From Candidatus Nanopelagicales bacterium (lineage in GTDB: Bacteria > Actinomycetota > Actinomycetes > S36-B12 > GCA-2699445), in contig JBAOHO010000016.1 in the NCBI GenBank assembly GCA_037045355.1, positions 62,001-126,000 of the forward strand: a stretch of 64,000 nucleotides of DNA, in the 5' to 3' direction. Positions 1 through 9,887 of this stretch are shown piece by piece (within the stretch, counting starts at the first letter, position 1; each line of letters begins with the position of its first letter). Both the position numbers and the translations under genes were made by a program. A model generated the notes under the pieces. The model was given only the letters and a program-made list of their open reading frames with translations. It had not been told where the DNA came from and did not search any database.

Positions 1-1081
1 GTGGCTGAGGATCGAACGGGATGGCGTTCTTGTTCAGCGTGATCCCGGCAGCGTCACAGCGCTCTTCGGCTTGTGTTCCGGTGACACTCAGCGCCTGCAT
101 GTCGATAAGCGCCAGGTGGGTGTCGGTGCCGCCGGACACCGGACGCATGCCCTCGTCGGCAAGCCCGGCTGCGAGTGCCTGCGCGTTGGCCACGACGTCG
201 GCCGCGTAGCGCTGATAGTCCGGGGACGAGGCCTCCTTGAGCGCCACGGCCTTGGCTGCGACCGCGTGCATGAGTGGGCCGCCCTGCATCATCGGGAAAA
301 CCGCCTTGTCAATGGCCTTGGCGTGTTCCTCCTTGCACAGGATCATCCCTCCGCGGGGGCCGCGCAGGACCTTGTGGGTGGTCATGCACACGACATCGGC
401 GTAGGGAATCGGGCTGGGGATCGCCTGGCCGGCCACCAGCCCGATGAAGTGGGCTGCATCGACCATCAGGATGGCGCCCACCTCGTCGGCGATCCCCCGG
501 AACGCCGCGAAGTCGATCAGCCGGGGGTAGGCGGTGGCGCCGCAAATGATCATCTTGGGCCGGTGTTCGCGGGCCAGGGCCAGAACCTCGTCGTAGTCGA
601 TGAGTTCGGTGTCCCGACGCACACCGTAAGAGGCCACGTTGAACCACTTGCCTGAGAAGTTGACTTTGGATCCGTGGGTCAGATGCCCACCGTGCGGAAG
701 GCTCATGGCCAGCACAGTGTCGCCAGGCTTGACGAATGCCCCATAGGCGGCGATGTTCGCGCTCGCGCCCGAGTGGGGCTGCAGATTGGCGTGTTCGGCT
801 CCGAAGAGTTGCTTCGCGCGCTCCATGCCGATGATCTCGGCCTTGTCGACCTCGGCGCAGCCACCGTAGTAGCGCCGTCCCGGGTAGCCCTCGGCGTACT
901 TGTTCGACAACGTCGAGCCCAGCGCGGCCAGCACAGCCGGGGAGGTGAAGTTCTCGCTGGCGATCAGTTGCAGCCCGCCGCGCAACCGGTCGAGTTCGGA
1001 CAACAGGACACCGGCGATCTCGGGGTCCTCGTCGACCAGGGAGTTGAAATCAGGGCCCCAGAACGGCACGTGCTCAGTCAT
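1..1081 (-). CDS. glyA: Serine hydroxymethyltransferase, 3' end cut by window edge
   Basis: PLP enzyme converting serine and tetrahydrofolate to glycine and 5,10-methylene-THF in the cytosol. About 360 residues are visible from an ATG at 1081; the family is usually about 420, so only the C-terminus is missing. I read the early conserved block LQLIASENFTS, the YAEGYPGRRYYGG substrate loop, QPHSGASAN, the VDAAHFIGL segment (Asp contacting PLP), and TTHKVLRGPRGG, in which the Lys forms the Schiff base. Upstream, TACACT lies 7 nt before the ATG, which suggests a leaderless transcript. It is the last visible member of the minus-strand block that includes prmC and prfA, but it is separated from them by the oppositely oriented Sua5-like gene. 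Confidence 0.96.
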   Translation of the reverse strand, partial: MTEHVPFWGPDFNSLVDEDPEIAGVLLSELDRLRGGLQLIASENFTSPAVLAALGSTLSNKYAEGYPGRRYYGGCAEVDKAEIIGMERAKQLFGAEHANLQPHSGASANIAAYGAFVKPGDTVLAMSLPHGGHLTHGSKVNFSGKWFNVASYGVRRDTELIDYDEVLALAREHRPKMIICGATAYPRLIDFAAFRGIADEVGAILMVDAAHFIGLVAGQAIPSPIPYADVVCMTTHKVLRGPRGGMILCKEEHAKAIDKAVFPMMQGGPLMHAVAAKAVALKEASSPDYQRYAADVVANAQALAAGLADEGMRPVSGGTDTHLALIDMQALSVTGTQAEERCDAAGITLNKNAIPFDPQP

Positions 1082-1150
1082 GCCGGTCAGTGTAGTGTCC
1101 CGGGCCGGGCGCCCCTGATCACTCGCTCCTCGCTCCGCAGCGGCACTGAT

Positions 1151-1210
1151 CTTCCCGCGGCTTCCCGCGGCTTCCCGCGTCTTTCCCGCGTCTTCCCGCG
1201 TCTTCCCGCG
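1151..1210. repeat. Short tandem repeat, six ~10-bp units
   Basis: Six near-identical units of cttcccgcg followed by g or t, in the space between the divergent glyA and Sua5-like starts. A second set of three ~14-bp units (core gggccttcgcc) follows at about 1234-1275. No coding sense is apparent. Confidence 0.7.
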
Positions 1211-1301
1211 CAGGGCGCCGATCTCCCACCTTCGTCGGGGGCCTTCGCCGGGGCCCTTCGCCGGGGGCCTTCGTCGGCGTTGGGAATGCGAGGATGGCAC
1301 C

Positions 1302-1955
1302 GTGCAGCGCGTCTTCGACTGTCGGGATCCGGCGCAGCGTAGCGAACCCACGGACACCGCTGTCATGAAACTTCGCCGAGGCCGGGTTGCGGTGCTGCCC
1401 GACGAGTCGATGTACCTCCTGGCCGCGGATGCCTTCAACACCACCGGAGTCACGCGAGTCCGGTACCTCAAGAACGCCGACGACACCCCGCTGACCGTGC
1501 TCATCGGCAGCCCTGCCACAGTCGACGGAATCGCCAGTCGCATCCCGGGCTATGCCCGCGACCTGATGGCTGCCTTCTGGCCCGGTCCGCTGACCTTGAT
1601 TCTGCGCCAACAGCCATCGCTCGCGTGGCCACTGACGGCAGCGGGTATCTCTGTTCGGATGCCCCTGCATCCATTGACGCTGGCAGTGGTCCGAGCTCTC
1701 GGCCCGACGGCGGGGACGTCCGCGAACCGCGCGGGACTGCCGGCGGCCCGTGACTGCGACGAGGCGTTCGACCAGTTCGACCGCGATGTCGACGTCTACC
1801 TCGACGCCGGAGCGGCGCCGTTCACCCATCGCAGCACGATCGTCGATGCCACAGGCGATCGACCGGCTGTGCTTCGACCGGGCGCGATCGATGAGACCGC
1901 TCTACGTTCGGTGGTGCCGGGACTCGGCGAGATCAGCGACGCACCGCAGACGTGA
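1302..1955 (+). CDS. Sua5/YrdC-family protein (threonylcarbamoyl-AMP synthase-like) with altered catalytic motifs
   Basis: 217 residues, the usual length of the short actinobacterial Sua5 found downstream of prmC, with the family opening FDCRDPAQRS. The family makes threonylcarbamoyl-AMP for the t6A37 modification of tRNA. Visible: the FWPGPLTLIL block, VRMPLHP, TSANRAG (Ser140 and Asn142 of the KRSN set) and the STIVD/VLRPG end. Odd: the normally conserved PTDTVYG-type loop reads LPDESMYLLAADAF, and the K-x-R motif reads KNA (Lys57 kept, Arg lost). The gene is also inverted relative to prmC and converges with it, overlapping by 23 bp. GTG start, with GAGGAT 6 nt upstream. It may be a degenerate or re-purposed Sua5; the fold assignment is firm, the activity is not. 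Confidence 0.8.
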   Translation: MQRVFDCRDPAQRSEPTDTAVMKLRRGRVAVLPDESMYLLAADAFNTTGVTRVRYLKNADDTPLTVLIGSPATVDGIASRIPGYARDLMAAFWPGPLTLILRQQPSLAWPLTAAGISVRMPLHPLTLAVVRALGPTAGTSANRAGLPAARDCDEAFDQFDRDVDVYLDAGAAPFTHRSTIVDATGDRPAVLRPGAIDETALRSVVPGLGEISDAPQT

Positions 1956-2850
1956 ACCGGGGCCGACCCGCGAAGTCGGCATGGTCGGCGATATCGGCGA
2001 AACGGCCACTGCGACGAAGCAACGCGGGCACCCCGCCCGGTTCGCCTTGATCGTCGGCGTGCTCGATGAGGATCACTCCGCCTGGACGCAAAGCCGCGCT
2101 GGCCCGGACGACGAGCGGCCGCACGATGTCGAACCCGTCTGTGCCCCCGAACAAAGCGACCTGTGGGTCATGGTCGCGCACCTCAGGATCGCGCGGAACA
2201 CAGCCCAGTGGGACGTAGGGAGGGTTGGACACCACCAGATCGACGGAGCCCGACGCGGGCCACGTGTCCGCTGCCGCGACATCGCCTCGCACCACCGTGA
2301 CCACCGACCCGCGATGACTGAAACGTGGCTTCAAGGCCGCCACGTTGCGCTGCAACCACACATCTGCAGCCGTACTGATCTCGATCGCGGTGACTTCGGC
2401 CCGCACATGACAGGCAACAGCGAGCGCGAGAGCCCCGGATCCGCTGCAGGCGTCGACGACGACGGCCGGCCGGTCGAGTCCGGCGAGCCAGGACAATGCG
2501 AATTGAGCCATCACCTCCGTCTCGGGACGGGGGATGAACACCCCTGGCCCCACGGCGAGCTCGAGGTCACCGAAAGGGGCGATGCCCAGGATGTGCTGCA
2601 GCGGTTCCCGGGACACACGCCTGGTGACGGCGGCCTCGATGGACTCTCGCTCATCGTCGGACAGCGGTCCCGCGAAGACCAGCGCTGCCGGGGATGTGCC
2701 CAGGAAGTGGCTGACGATCCAGCGAGCTTCGACGGCCGCCGACGGGACCTCTGCTGCGCGCAGTCGGGCCGCGACTTCGGCCACCAGCGCGGAGACGCCC
2801 GCACTCACCGGTCGCCGGCGGCGACTAGCCGGGGTCGAGCCATCAGACAC
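1933..2850 (-). CDS. prmC: Peptide chain release factor N5-glutamine methyltransferase
   Basis: SAM-dependent methylation of the GGQ glutamine of RF1/RF2. 305 residues. The N-terminal helical domain (about 20-100) precedes a Rossmann methyltransferase domain with VVDACSGSGALALAVA (SAM loop) and the diagnostic NPPYVP motif (about residue 210) that binds the substrate glutamine. The start overlaps the end of prfA by 8 bp, so enzyme and substrate RF1 are translationally coupled. The 3' end overlaps the converging Sua5-like gene. Confidence 0.96.
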   Translation of the reverse strand: MSDGSTPASRRRRPVSAGVSALVAEVAARLRAAEVPSAAVEARWIVSHFLGTSPAALVFAGPLSDDERESIEAAVTRRVSREPLQHILGIAPFGDLELAVGPGVFIPRPETEVMAQFALSWLAGLDRPAVVVDACSGSGALALAVACHVRAEVTAIEISTAADVWLQRNVAALKPRFSHRGSVVTVVRGDVAAADTWPASGSVDLVVSNPPYVPLGCVPRDPEVRDHDPQVALFGGTDGFDIVRPLVVRASAALRPGGVILIEHADDQGEPGGVPALLRRSGRFADIADHADFAGRPRFTSAVRR

Positions 2851-3910
2851 GCCCCAAGCGCTGCTCGGTGTCCGCGGCCATGAGGGCCTCGATCACGGCG
2901 TCCAGGTCACCGTCCAGAACGGTGTCGAGATTATGAGCCTTGTAGCCGACCCGGTGGTCGGAGATCCGGTTCTCGGGGAAGTTGTAGGTCCTGACGCGCT
3001 CGCTCCGGTCCACGGTGCGCACCTGTGCCCGGCGCGCGTTGGACGCCTCGCGATCGGCCTCCTCCTGCGCCATCGCGAGCAGGCGGGAGCGCAGGATCCG
3101 CAAGGCCTGCTCTTTGTTCTGCAGTTGGCTCTTCTCGTTCTGGCACGACACCACCAGACCCGTGGGCAGATGGGTGATCCGCACGGCGGAGTCGGTCGTG
3201 TTCACGCTCTGGCCCCCCGGACCACTGGAACGGAAGACATCGATGCGCAGGTCGTGCGGATCAATGGCGATGTCGATGTCCTCGGCTTCGGGCATGACGA
3301 AAACACCTGCAGCGGACGTGTGGATCCTCCCCGATGACTCCGTGACCGGGACGCGCTGGACCCGATGAACGCCGCCTTCGAACTTCAACCGCGCGTACGG
3401 GGCGCCATCCGGCGTGTCCACGGTTCGGGCCTTCACAGCCAAGGACGCGTCCTTGACGCCGCCGAGGTCGGACTCCTCCAACTCGATGAGTTCGCTGACC
3501 CAACCTCGCCGCTCGGCGTACCGCTGGTACATGCGCAGCAGATCGGCCGCGAAGAGCGCCGACTCCGCCCCGCCTTCCCCGGCCTTGACCTCGACGATCA
3601 CATCTTTGCTGTCCATGGGGTCGCGCGGCGCGAGCAGAACCTGGAGGCGTTCGGCGACTTCCTGCTTTTGCGCTGCCAGGGCTAGCGCCTCGGCGCCGAA
3701 GGAGGGGTCCTCAGCGGAGAGTTCGTCGGCGGCCTTCTCATCGGCCGCCAACTGCAGCCACGAGTGATAGTCGGCGACGATCGGTCGCAACTCGGCGAAC
3801 CGGCGCCCCAGGCGCCGCGCGAGCGACTGGTCAGCGTGGACCTCGGGTCGGGCCAATTGGGCCTCGATGTCGGCGTATTCGGCGACGAGGTCCTCGCAGA
3901 CCTCGAACAT
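2843..3910 (-). CDS. prfA: Peptide chain release factor 1
   Basis: Class-I release factor for UAA and UAG. 355 residues, normal length. The codon-recognition PVT tripeptide lies in RVQRVPVTESSGRIHTS, and SSGPGGQSVNTTDSAVR carries the GGQ peptidyl-tRNA hydrolysis motif. The ATG start shares bases with the rpmE stop (TAATG), giving rpmE-prfA-prmC coupling. Confidence 0.98.
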   Translation of the reverse strand: MFEVCEDLVAEYADIEAQLARPEVHADQSLARRLGRRFAELRPIVADYHSWLQLAADEKAADELSAEDPSFGAEALALAAQKQEVAERLQVLLAPRDPMDSKDVIVEVKAGEGGAESALFAADLLRMYQRYAERRGWVSELIELEESDLGGVKDASLAVKARTVDTPDGAPYARLKFEGGVHRVQRVPVTESSGRIHTSAAGVFVMPEAEDIDIAIDPHDLRIDVFRSSGPGGQSVNTTDSAVRITHLPTGLVVSCQNEKSQLQNKEQALRILRSRLLAMAQEEADREASNARRAQVRTVDRSERVRTYNFPENRISDHRVGYKAHNLDTVLDGDLDAVIEALMAADTEQRLGRV

Positions 3911-4128
3911 TATTTGGCGTCCGAGCCCTTGCCGAAGCGCTTCTCGAACTTGGCGACGCGACCACCCGTATCGAGGATTTTCTGCTTGCCCGTGTAGAAC
4001 GGATGGCAGGCCGAGCAGACGTCGGCGTGAATGACGCCGTCCTTGGCAGTACTGCGGGTCGTGAACGTGTTGCCACAGGTGCAGGTGACCTGGGTTTCCC
4101 CGTAGGCGGGGTGGATGTCAGCCTTCAT
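3910..4128 (-). CDS. rpmE: Ribosomal protein bL31, zinc-binding form
   Basis: Large-subunit protein of 72 residues starting MKADIHPAYG. I chose the ATG at 4128 because AAGGAG lies 9 nt upstream; a longer reading frame to 4164 would add 12 atypical residues. CTCGN and CSACHPFYTGK give the four cysteines of the zinc-containing (C+) paralog. Zur-controlled genomes often hold a second, Cys-free L31, but no such paralog is in this window. The C-terminal KFEKRFGK tail is typical. Confidence 0.96.
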   Translation of the reverse strand: MKADIHPAYGETQVTCTCGNTFTTRSTAKDGVIHADVCSACHPFYTGKQKILDTGGRVAKFEKRFGKGSDAK

Positions 4129-4295
4129 GGCTCGTTGCTCCTTGATCTCCGAGCCGGGTCGCACGATCGTGCGTGAACCGGCGGGGGCGCCCCACTATCC
4201 CACGACTCGCCCGCGACCCCCAACCCGCTGCGCCAAGGGCGAACGTACTCGTGGACGCCAATCACGCTGTTGGACGGTACTCATGCCTCCCGATT

Positions 4296-4343
4296 GGCAC
4301 CCGAGCGGCACCCGAGCGGCACCCGAGCGGCACCCGAGAGGCA
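4296..4343. repeat. 11-bp tandem repeat abutting the rho stop codon
   Basis: Four and a half copies of ggcacccgagc end exactly at the base after the rho stop codon (TAG at 4346-4344 on the minus strand). In mRNA sense the unit is GCTCGGGTGCC. The surrounding 4129-4343 stretch holds no gene. Confidence 0.8.
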
Positions 4344-6260
<1,917 letters not shown>

Positions 6261-6430
6261 TCGGTCAGATCCTTCGAGTTGGGTAACTGGTGCACGCAAC
6301 GGCGGCACCGATGTGGGATATCAACCACTGATGGAGGCGAACGGGATACGAGCGATGGAATTCCGCGAACTGACGTACGTGATGTACCCGTCATTTCCCT
6401 CTGCGGTGTCGGCAGCCTAACACGCTCACG

Positions 6431-7366
6431 TCACGAAACGACAAACTGCTCACCGATGCGTGTCGCCTCAACTCCGGTACCAATCCCTGAGATCAGCGCC
6501 CGGAAACCCTCGAAGCGCTGCTGCACAATCCGTTCGGCGCCCGGCTGATCGGTCAACACCAATACAGAGGGCCCCGCTCCCGAGATGACTGCCGCCCACT
6601 TCGAGGCACGGAGCTGATCGACAAGGGCCAAGGATGACGGGTAGGTCTGCTCGCGTTGACGTTGGTGAAGTCGATCCTCGGTCGCGGGGTAGAGCAACTC
6701 GGGTTCCGACGTGAGCGCGGCGACAAGCAGGGCACTGCGCCCTACGTTGAACGCGGCATCACCGTGGGGCACGGAGGTCGGCAGGGCGGCGCGAGCCGCT
6801 GACGTGGGACTGACCGTCTTCGGGACGAGCAGGACAGGCGCGACCTCGGTGGCGACAGGCAGCGACACCGCCCGACCAGCGCCACCGTCGAGCCAGGACA
6901 CAGTGAGGCCCCCCATGACCGCAGCCGCGACGTTGTCCGGGTGACCTTCAACAGCGGTCGCCACTTCGACGATCGCCTCGGGGTCGGTCACGTCGGCCAG
7001 GACCGCCGCCAAGGCAACCCCACCGACGATGGCCGCCGCGGAGGAACCGAGACCTCTGCCCTGTGGGATCGCATTACGGCAGGCCAGGCGGAAACCTGTC
7101 GGGGAGCGACCGAATTCGGCCAAGGCCGTCACGAACGCTGTTGCCACGAGGTGGGACCCGTCGCGGGGAAGTTCATCCGCCGACTCTCCCGATACATCGA
7201 CCGTGATGCGGTCATCGGTTGACAGCGTGACGTCGTACTTGTCGCGAAGTGTCAACGCCAAGGCCAGGGAGTCGAAACCGGGCCCCAGATTGGCGCTCGT
7301 CGCGGGTACCGTGACCTGCGCTCGAGCACCGGCAACCAACCCGGAGGAACTCGGACCCGGTGTCAC
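6431..7366 (-). CDS. thrB: Homoserine kinase
   Basis: Phosphorylates homoserine for threonine synthesis. 311 residues, GHMP kinase fold: VTVPATSANLGPGFDSLALAL near the N-terminus and the ATP loop PQGRGLGSSAAAIVGGVALA at about 105-125. It overlaps the thrC stop by 4 bases (ATGA) and is the last gene of hom-thrC-thrB. A spacer of about 170 bp with no evident gene separates it from rho. Confidence 0.97.
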   Translation of the reverse strand: MTPGPSSSGLVAGARAQVTVPATSANLGPGFDSLALALTLRDKYDVTLSTDDRITVDVSGESADELPRDGSHLVATAFVTALAEFGRSPTGFRLACRNAIPQGRGLGSSAAAIVGGVALAAVLADVTDPEAIVEVATAVEGHPDNVAAAVMGGLTVSWLDGGAGRAVSLPVATEVAPVLLVPKTVSPTSAARAALPTSVPHGDAAFNVGRSALLVAALTSEPELLYPATEDRLHQRQREQTYPSSLALVDQLRASKWAAVISGAGPSVLVLTDQPGAERIVQQRFEGFRALISGIGTGVEATRIGEQFVVS

Positions 7367-8430
7367 GGAGCGAGCCCGAGATGCTCGGCCGCAACAGTGG
7401 CAGACACCGGGATAACGGTCGGCTCAGGCGCGGACTCCAGTGCCCACTGCGGATCCTTGAGTCCGTTTCCGGTCAGCGTGCACACCACCGTGCTGCCCGT
7501 GGGGACCCGATCCGCGCGTTGCAGCAGACCCGCGACGCCGGCGGCGCTGGCCGGCTCGCAGAAGACTCCTTCGTGCTGCGCCAACAACCGATACGCGGTG
7601 AGGATCTGCTCGTCGGTGACGGATTCGATGACCCCGCCGGATTCATCCCGCGCGGCCACCGCCGCATCCCACGACGCCGGGTTTCCGATGCGGATCGCCG
7701 AGGCGATCGTCTCCGGGTGTGCCACCCGTTCGCCGGTCACGATGGGCGCGGCTCCCGCAGCTTGGAAACCCCACATCTGCGGCAGTCGATCGGCAGGACC
7801 GGCTTGGGCGTACTCGCGATAGCCCAGCCAGTAGGCGGTGATGTTGCCCGCGTTACCCACCGGCAGGCAGTGGATGTCCGGGGCGTCACCCAGACGATCC
7901 ACGATCTCGAATGACGCTGTCTTCTGGCCCTGGATCCGGACCGGATTCACGCTGTTCACCAGCGAGACCGGATAGTTGTCCGCGAGGTCACGCGCGAGCG
8001 TGAGGCAGTCGTCGAAGTTGCCTTGGACGGCCAGGAGTCGCGCGCCGTGGATGATCGCCTGTGCGAGTTTCCCCATGGCGATCTTGCCGTCGGGAATGAG
8101 GACTGCGCTGACCAGGCCGGCCTTACCCGCGTACGCCGCTGCGCTGGCACTGGTGTTCCCCGTGGACGCACAGATGACAGCCTCGGCGCCGTCGTCCAAA
8201 GCCCGCGAGATGGCCATGGTCATGCCGCGGTCCTTGAACGAACCCGTCGGGTTCGCGCCCTCGAGTTTGAGCCAGACGTCCGCATCGACCAAGGCGCTCA
8301 GATGATCAGCCCGGATCAACGGTGTGCCACCCTCGCACAAGGACACCAATGCGTTACCGACGGGAAGGCGCCGGGCGTATTCGGTCATGATGCCCCGCCA
8401 CTGACCGGTGCCGTGCTGCACGGTATCCAT
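7363..8430 (-). CDS. thrC: Threonine synthase
   Basis: PLP enzyme converting O-phosphohomoserine to threonine. 355 residues, the short actinobacterial type. KLEGANPTGSFKDRGMT holds the PLP lysine; ASTGNTSASAAAYAGKAG and PVGNAGNITAYWLGY are cofactor-phosphate and substrate loops. The start ATG shares one base with the hom stop (TGATG), and the 3' end overlaps thrB. Confidence 0.97.
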   Translation of the reverse strand: MDTVQHGTGQWRGIMTEYARRLPVGNALVSLCEGGTPLIRADHLSALVDADVWLKLEGANPTGSFKDRGMTMAISRALDDGAEAVICASTGNTSASAAAYAGKAGLVSAVLIPDGKIAMGKLAQAIIHGARLLAVQGNFDDCLTLARDLADNYPVSLVNSVNPVRIQGQKTASFEIVDRLGDAPDIHCLPVGNAGNITAYWLGYREYAQAGPADRLPQMWGFQAAGAAPIVTGERVAHPETIASAIRIGNPASWDAAVAARDESGGVIESVTDEQILTAYRLLAQHEGVFCEPASAAGVAGLLQRADRVPTGSTVVCTLTGNGLKDPQWALESAPEPTVIPVSATVAAEHLGLAP

Positions 8431-9713
8431 CAGTCGCTCACCACGCGCATCATCCCCGCGACTTCCCGGACCGACTCCAGTTCGGACACGGCGGCAACGG
8501 TGCGGGACAGCGACTCGTCGGTGGCTGCATGGGTTCGGATGATGAGGCGCGCTTCGTCGCCGCGGCCGTCCTGACGCACGCCGGAGATGCTCACACCGTG
8601 ATCGGCGAACACCTGCGCGATCTCGGCCAGCACCCCGGACTTGTCCACCACGTGGAAGTCGACGTAGTAACTCGTGCTCGCGTCACCGATGGGCAGGATC
8701 GCCACGTCGTTGTACGTCGAAGCCGCGGCCCCCAAGGAACCCGAGACACGATGTCGAGCCGCCGTCACAAGGTCTCCGAGAACCGCCGAAGCGGTGGGTT
8801 CCCCACCCGCGCCCTGGCCATAGAACATCACCTGCCCCGCGGCATCGGCCTCGACGAACACCGCGTTGTAGGCCCCTCGGACCGATGCCAGCGGATGCGT
8901 GCGCGGCACCATCGTGGGGTGTACTCGCACACAGATACCGGAGCCGTCGGAGGTCATGTCGGCGATTGCCAACAACTTGATGACGTAGCCCATGTCTCGC
9001 GCGGCTTCGACGTCGTCAGCCGTGACGCTCTCGATGCCCTCGCAATGGACGTCGGACAACGTGACGCGGGTATGGAACGCGAGACTGGCCAGAATCGCCG
9101 CCTTGGCGGCCGCGTCGTGACCCGCGACGTCCGCGGTGGGGTCGGCTTCGGCGTAGCCGAGCCGCTGCGCGTCCGCGAGCACCTCCGAGTAGTCGGCCCC
9201 CTCTTCGTCCATGCGGGTCAGGATGTAGTTGGTGGTGCCGTTGACGATGCCCATGACCCGACTGATGCGGTCGCCGGCCAACGAATCACCCAGCGGTCGC
9301 AGCAATGGAATGGCCCCGGCCACAGCCGCTTCGTAGAAGAGGTCGACACCGGCTGCTTCGGCGGCCGCGTGCAGGTCACCGCCCTGCTCGGCCATCAGTG
9401 CCTTGTTCGCGGACACAACGCTCGATCCAGCCTCGATCGCCGAGCGGATGTACTCGTCGGCGGGAGAGATGCCACCGATGACCTCCACGACCACATCGGC
9501 ACCGGATCCGGCAAGCGCGGCGGCGTCGGCGGTCAGCAGTTCGGCGGGAACCCCTGGCCTTTGTCGGGAGGTGTCGCGGACAGCGACCCCGACGAGGCGC
9601 AGCGGCCGACCGACACGCGCCGCGAGATCCTGCGCCCCTTCGGTCAACAGCCGCGCCACTTGGGAGCCGACGGTGCCGCCACCGAGCAGCGCAACTGTCA
9701 CCTCGTCCGTCAC
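8430..9713 (-). CDS. hom: Homoserine dehydrogenase with ACT domain
   Basis: NAD(P)H reduction of aspartate semialdehyde to homoserine. GTG start at 9713 is chosen because GGGAGG sits 7 nt upstream and the Rossmann strand VTVALLGGGTVGSQVARLL then begins at residue 5; 427 residues, normal. VVSANKALMA, AVAGAIPLL, the GIVNGTTNYILTRM signature and GYAEADPTADV(A)GHDAA mark the catalytic domain. The C-terminal ~80 residues form an ACT domain for threonine feedback. The 5' leader holds two mutually exclusive stem-loops, one reaching into the Shine-Dalgarno. Confidence 0.97.
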   Translation of the reverse strand: MTDEVTVALLGGGTVGSQVARLLTEGAQDLAARVGRPLRLVGVAVRDTSRQRPGVPAELLTADAAALAGSGADVVVEVIGGISPADEYIRSAIEAGSSVVSANKALMAEQGGDLHAAAEAAGVDLFYEAAVAGAIPLLRPLGDSLAGDRISRVMGIVNGTTNYILTRMDEEGADYSEVLADAQRLGYAEADPTADVAGHDAAAKAAILASLAFHTRVTLSDVHCEGIESVTADDVEAARDMGYVIKLLAIADMTSDGSGICVRVHPTMVPRTHPLASVRGAYNAVFVEADAAGQVMFYGQGAGGEPTASAVLGDLVTAARHRVSGSLGAAASTYNDVAILPIGDASTSYYVDFHVVDKSGVLAEIAQVFADHGVSISGVRQDGRGDEARLIIRTHAATDESLSRTVAAVSELESVREVAGMMRVVSD

Positions 9714-9722
9714 CAGACACCT

Positions 9723-9749
9723 CCCGAGCGGGCTCGGGCACACCCCGAG
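9723..9749 (-). promoter_or_regulatory. Alternative stem-loops in the hom leader
   Basis: In mRNA sense the leader reads CTCGGG (9749-9744), CCCGAG (9738-9733), CTCGGG (9728-9723), then AGG of the ribosome-binding site. The middle arm can pair with either flank; pairing with the last arm runs into the Shine-Dalgarno. A TAGAGT -10 candidate at 9768-9763 would start the transcript just upstream. The structure is seen in sequence; a regulatory role is inferred. Confidence 0.45.
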
Positions 9750-9887
9750 CGAGCATTGTGTGACTCTAGTGTCGCGCGTCGGAAGTTCATTCGCGCCGCG
9801 AACCCCTGGCACGTCGACATCGGGACTCCTCCGGGTGAGGGCGGGGTCTCAGACCACAGCCGGCCGACCCGACGTGACGATCTCGCC

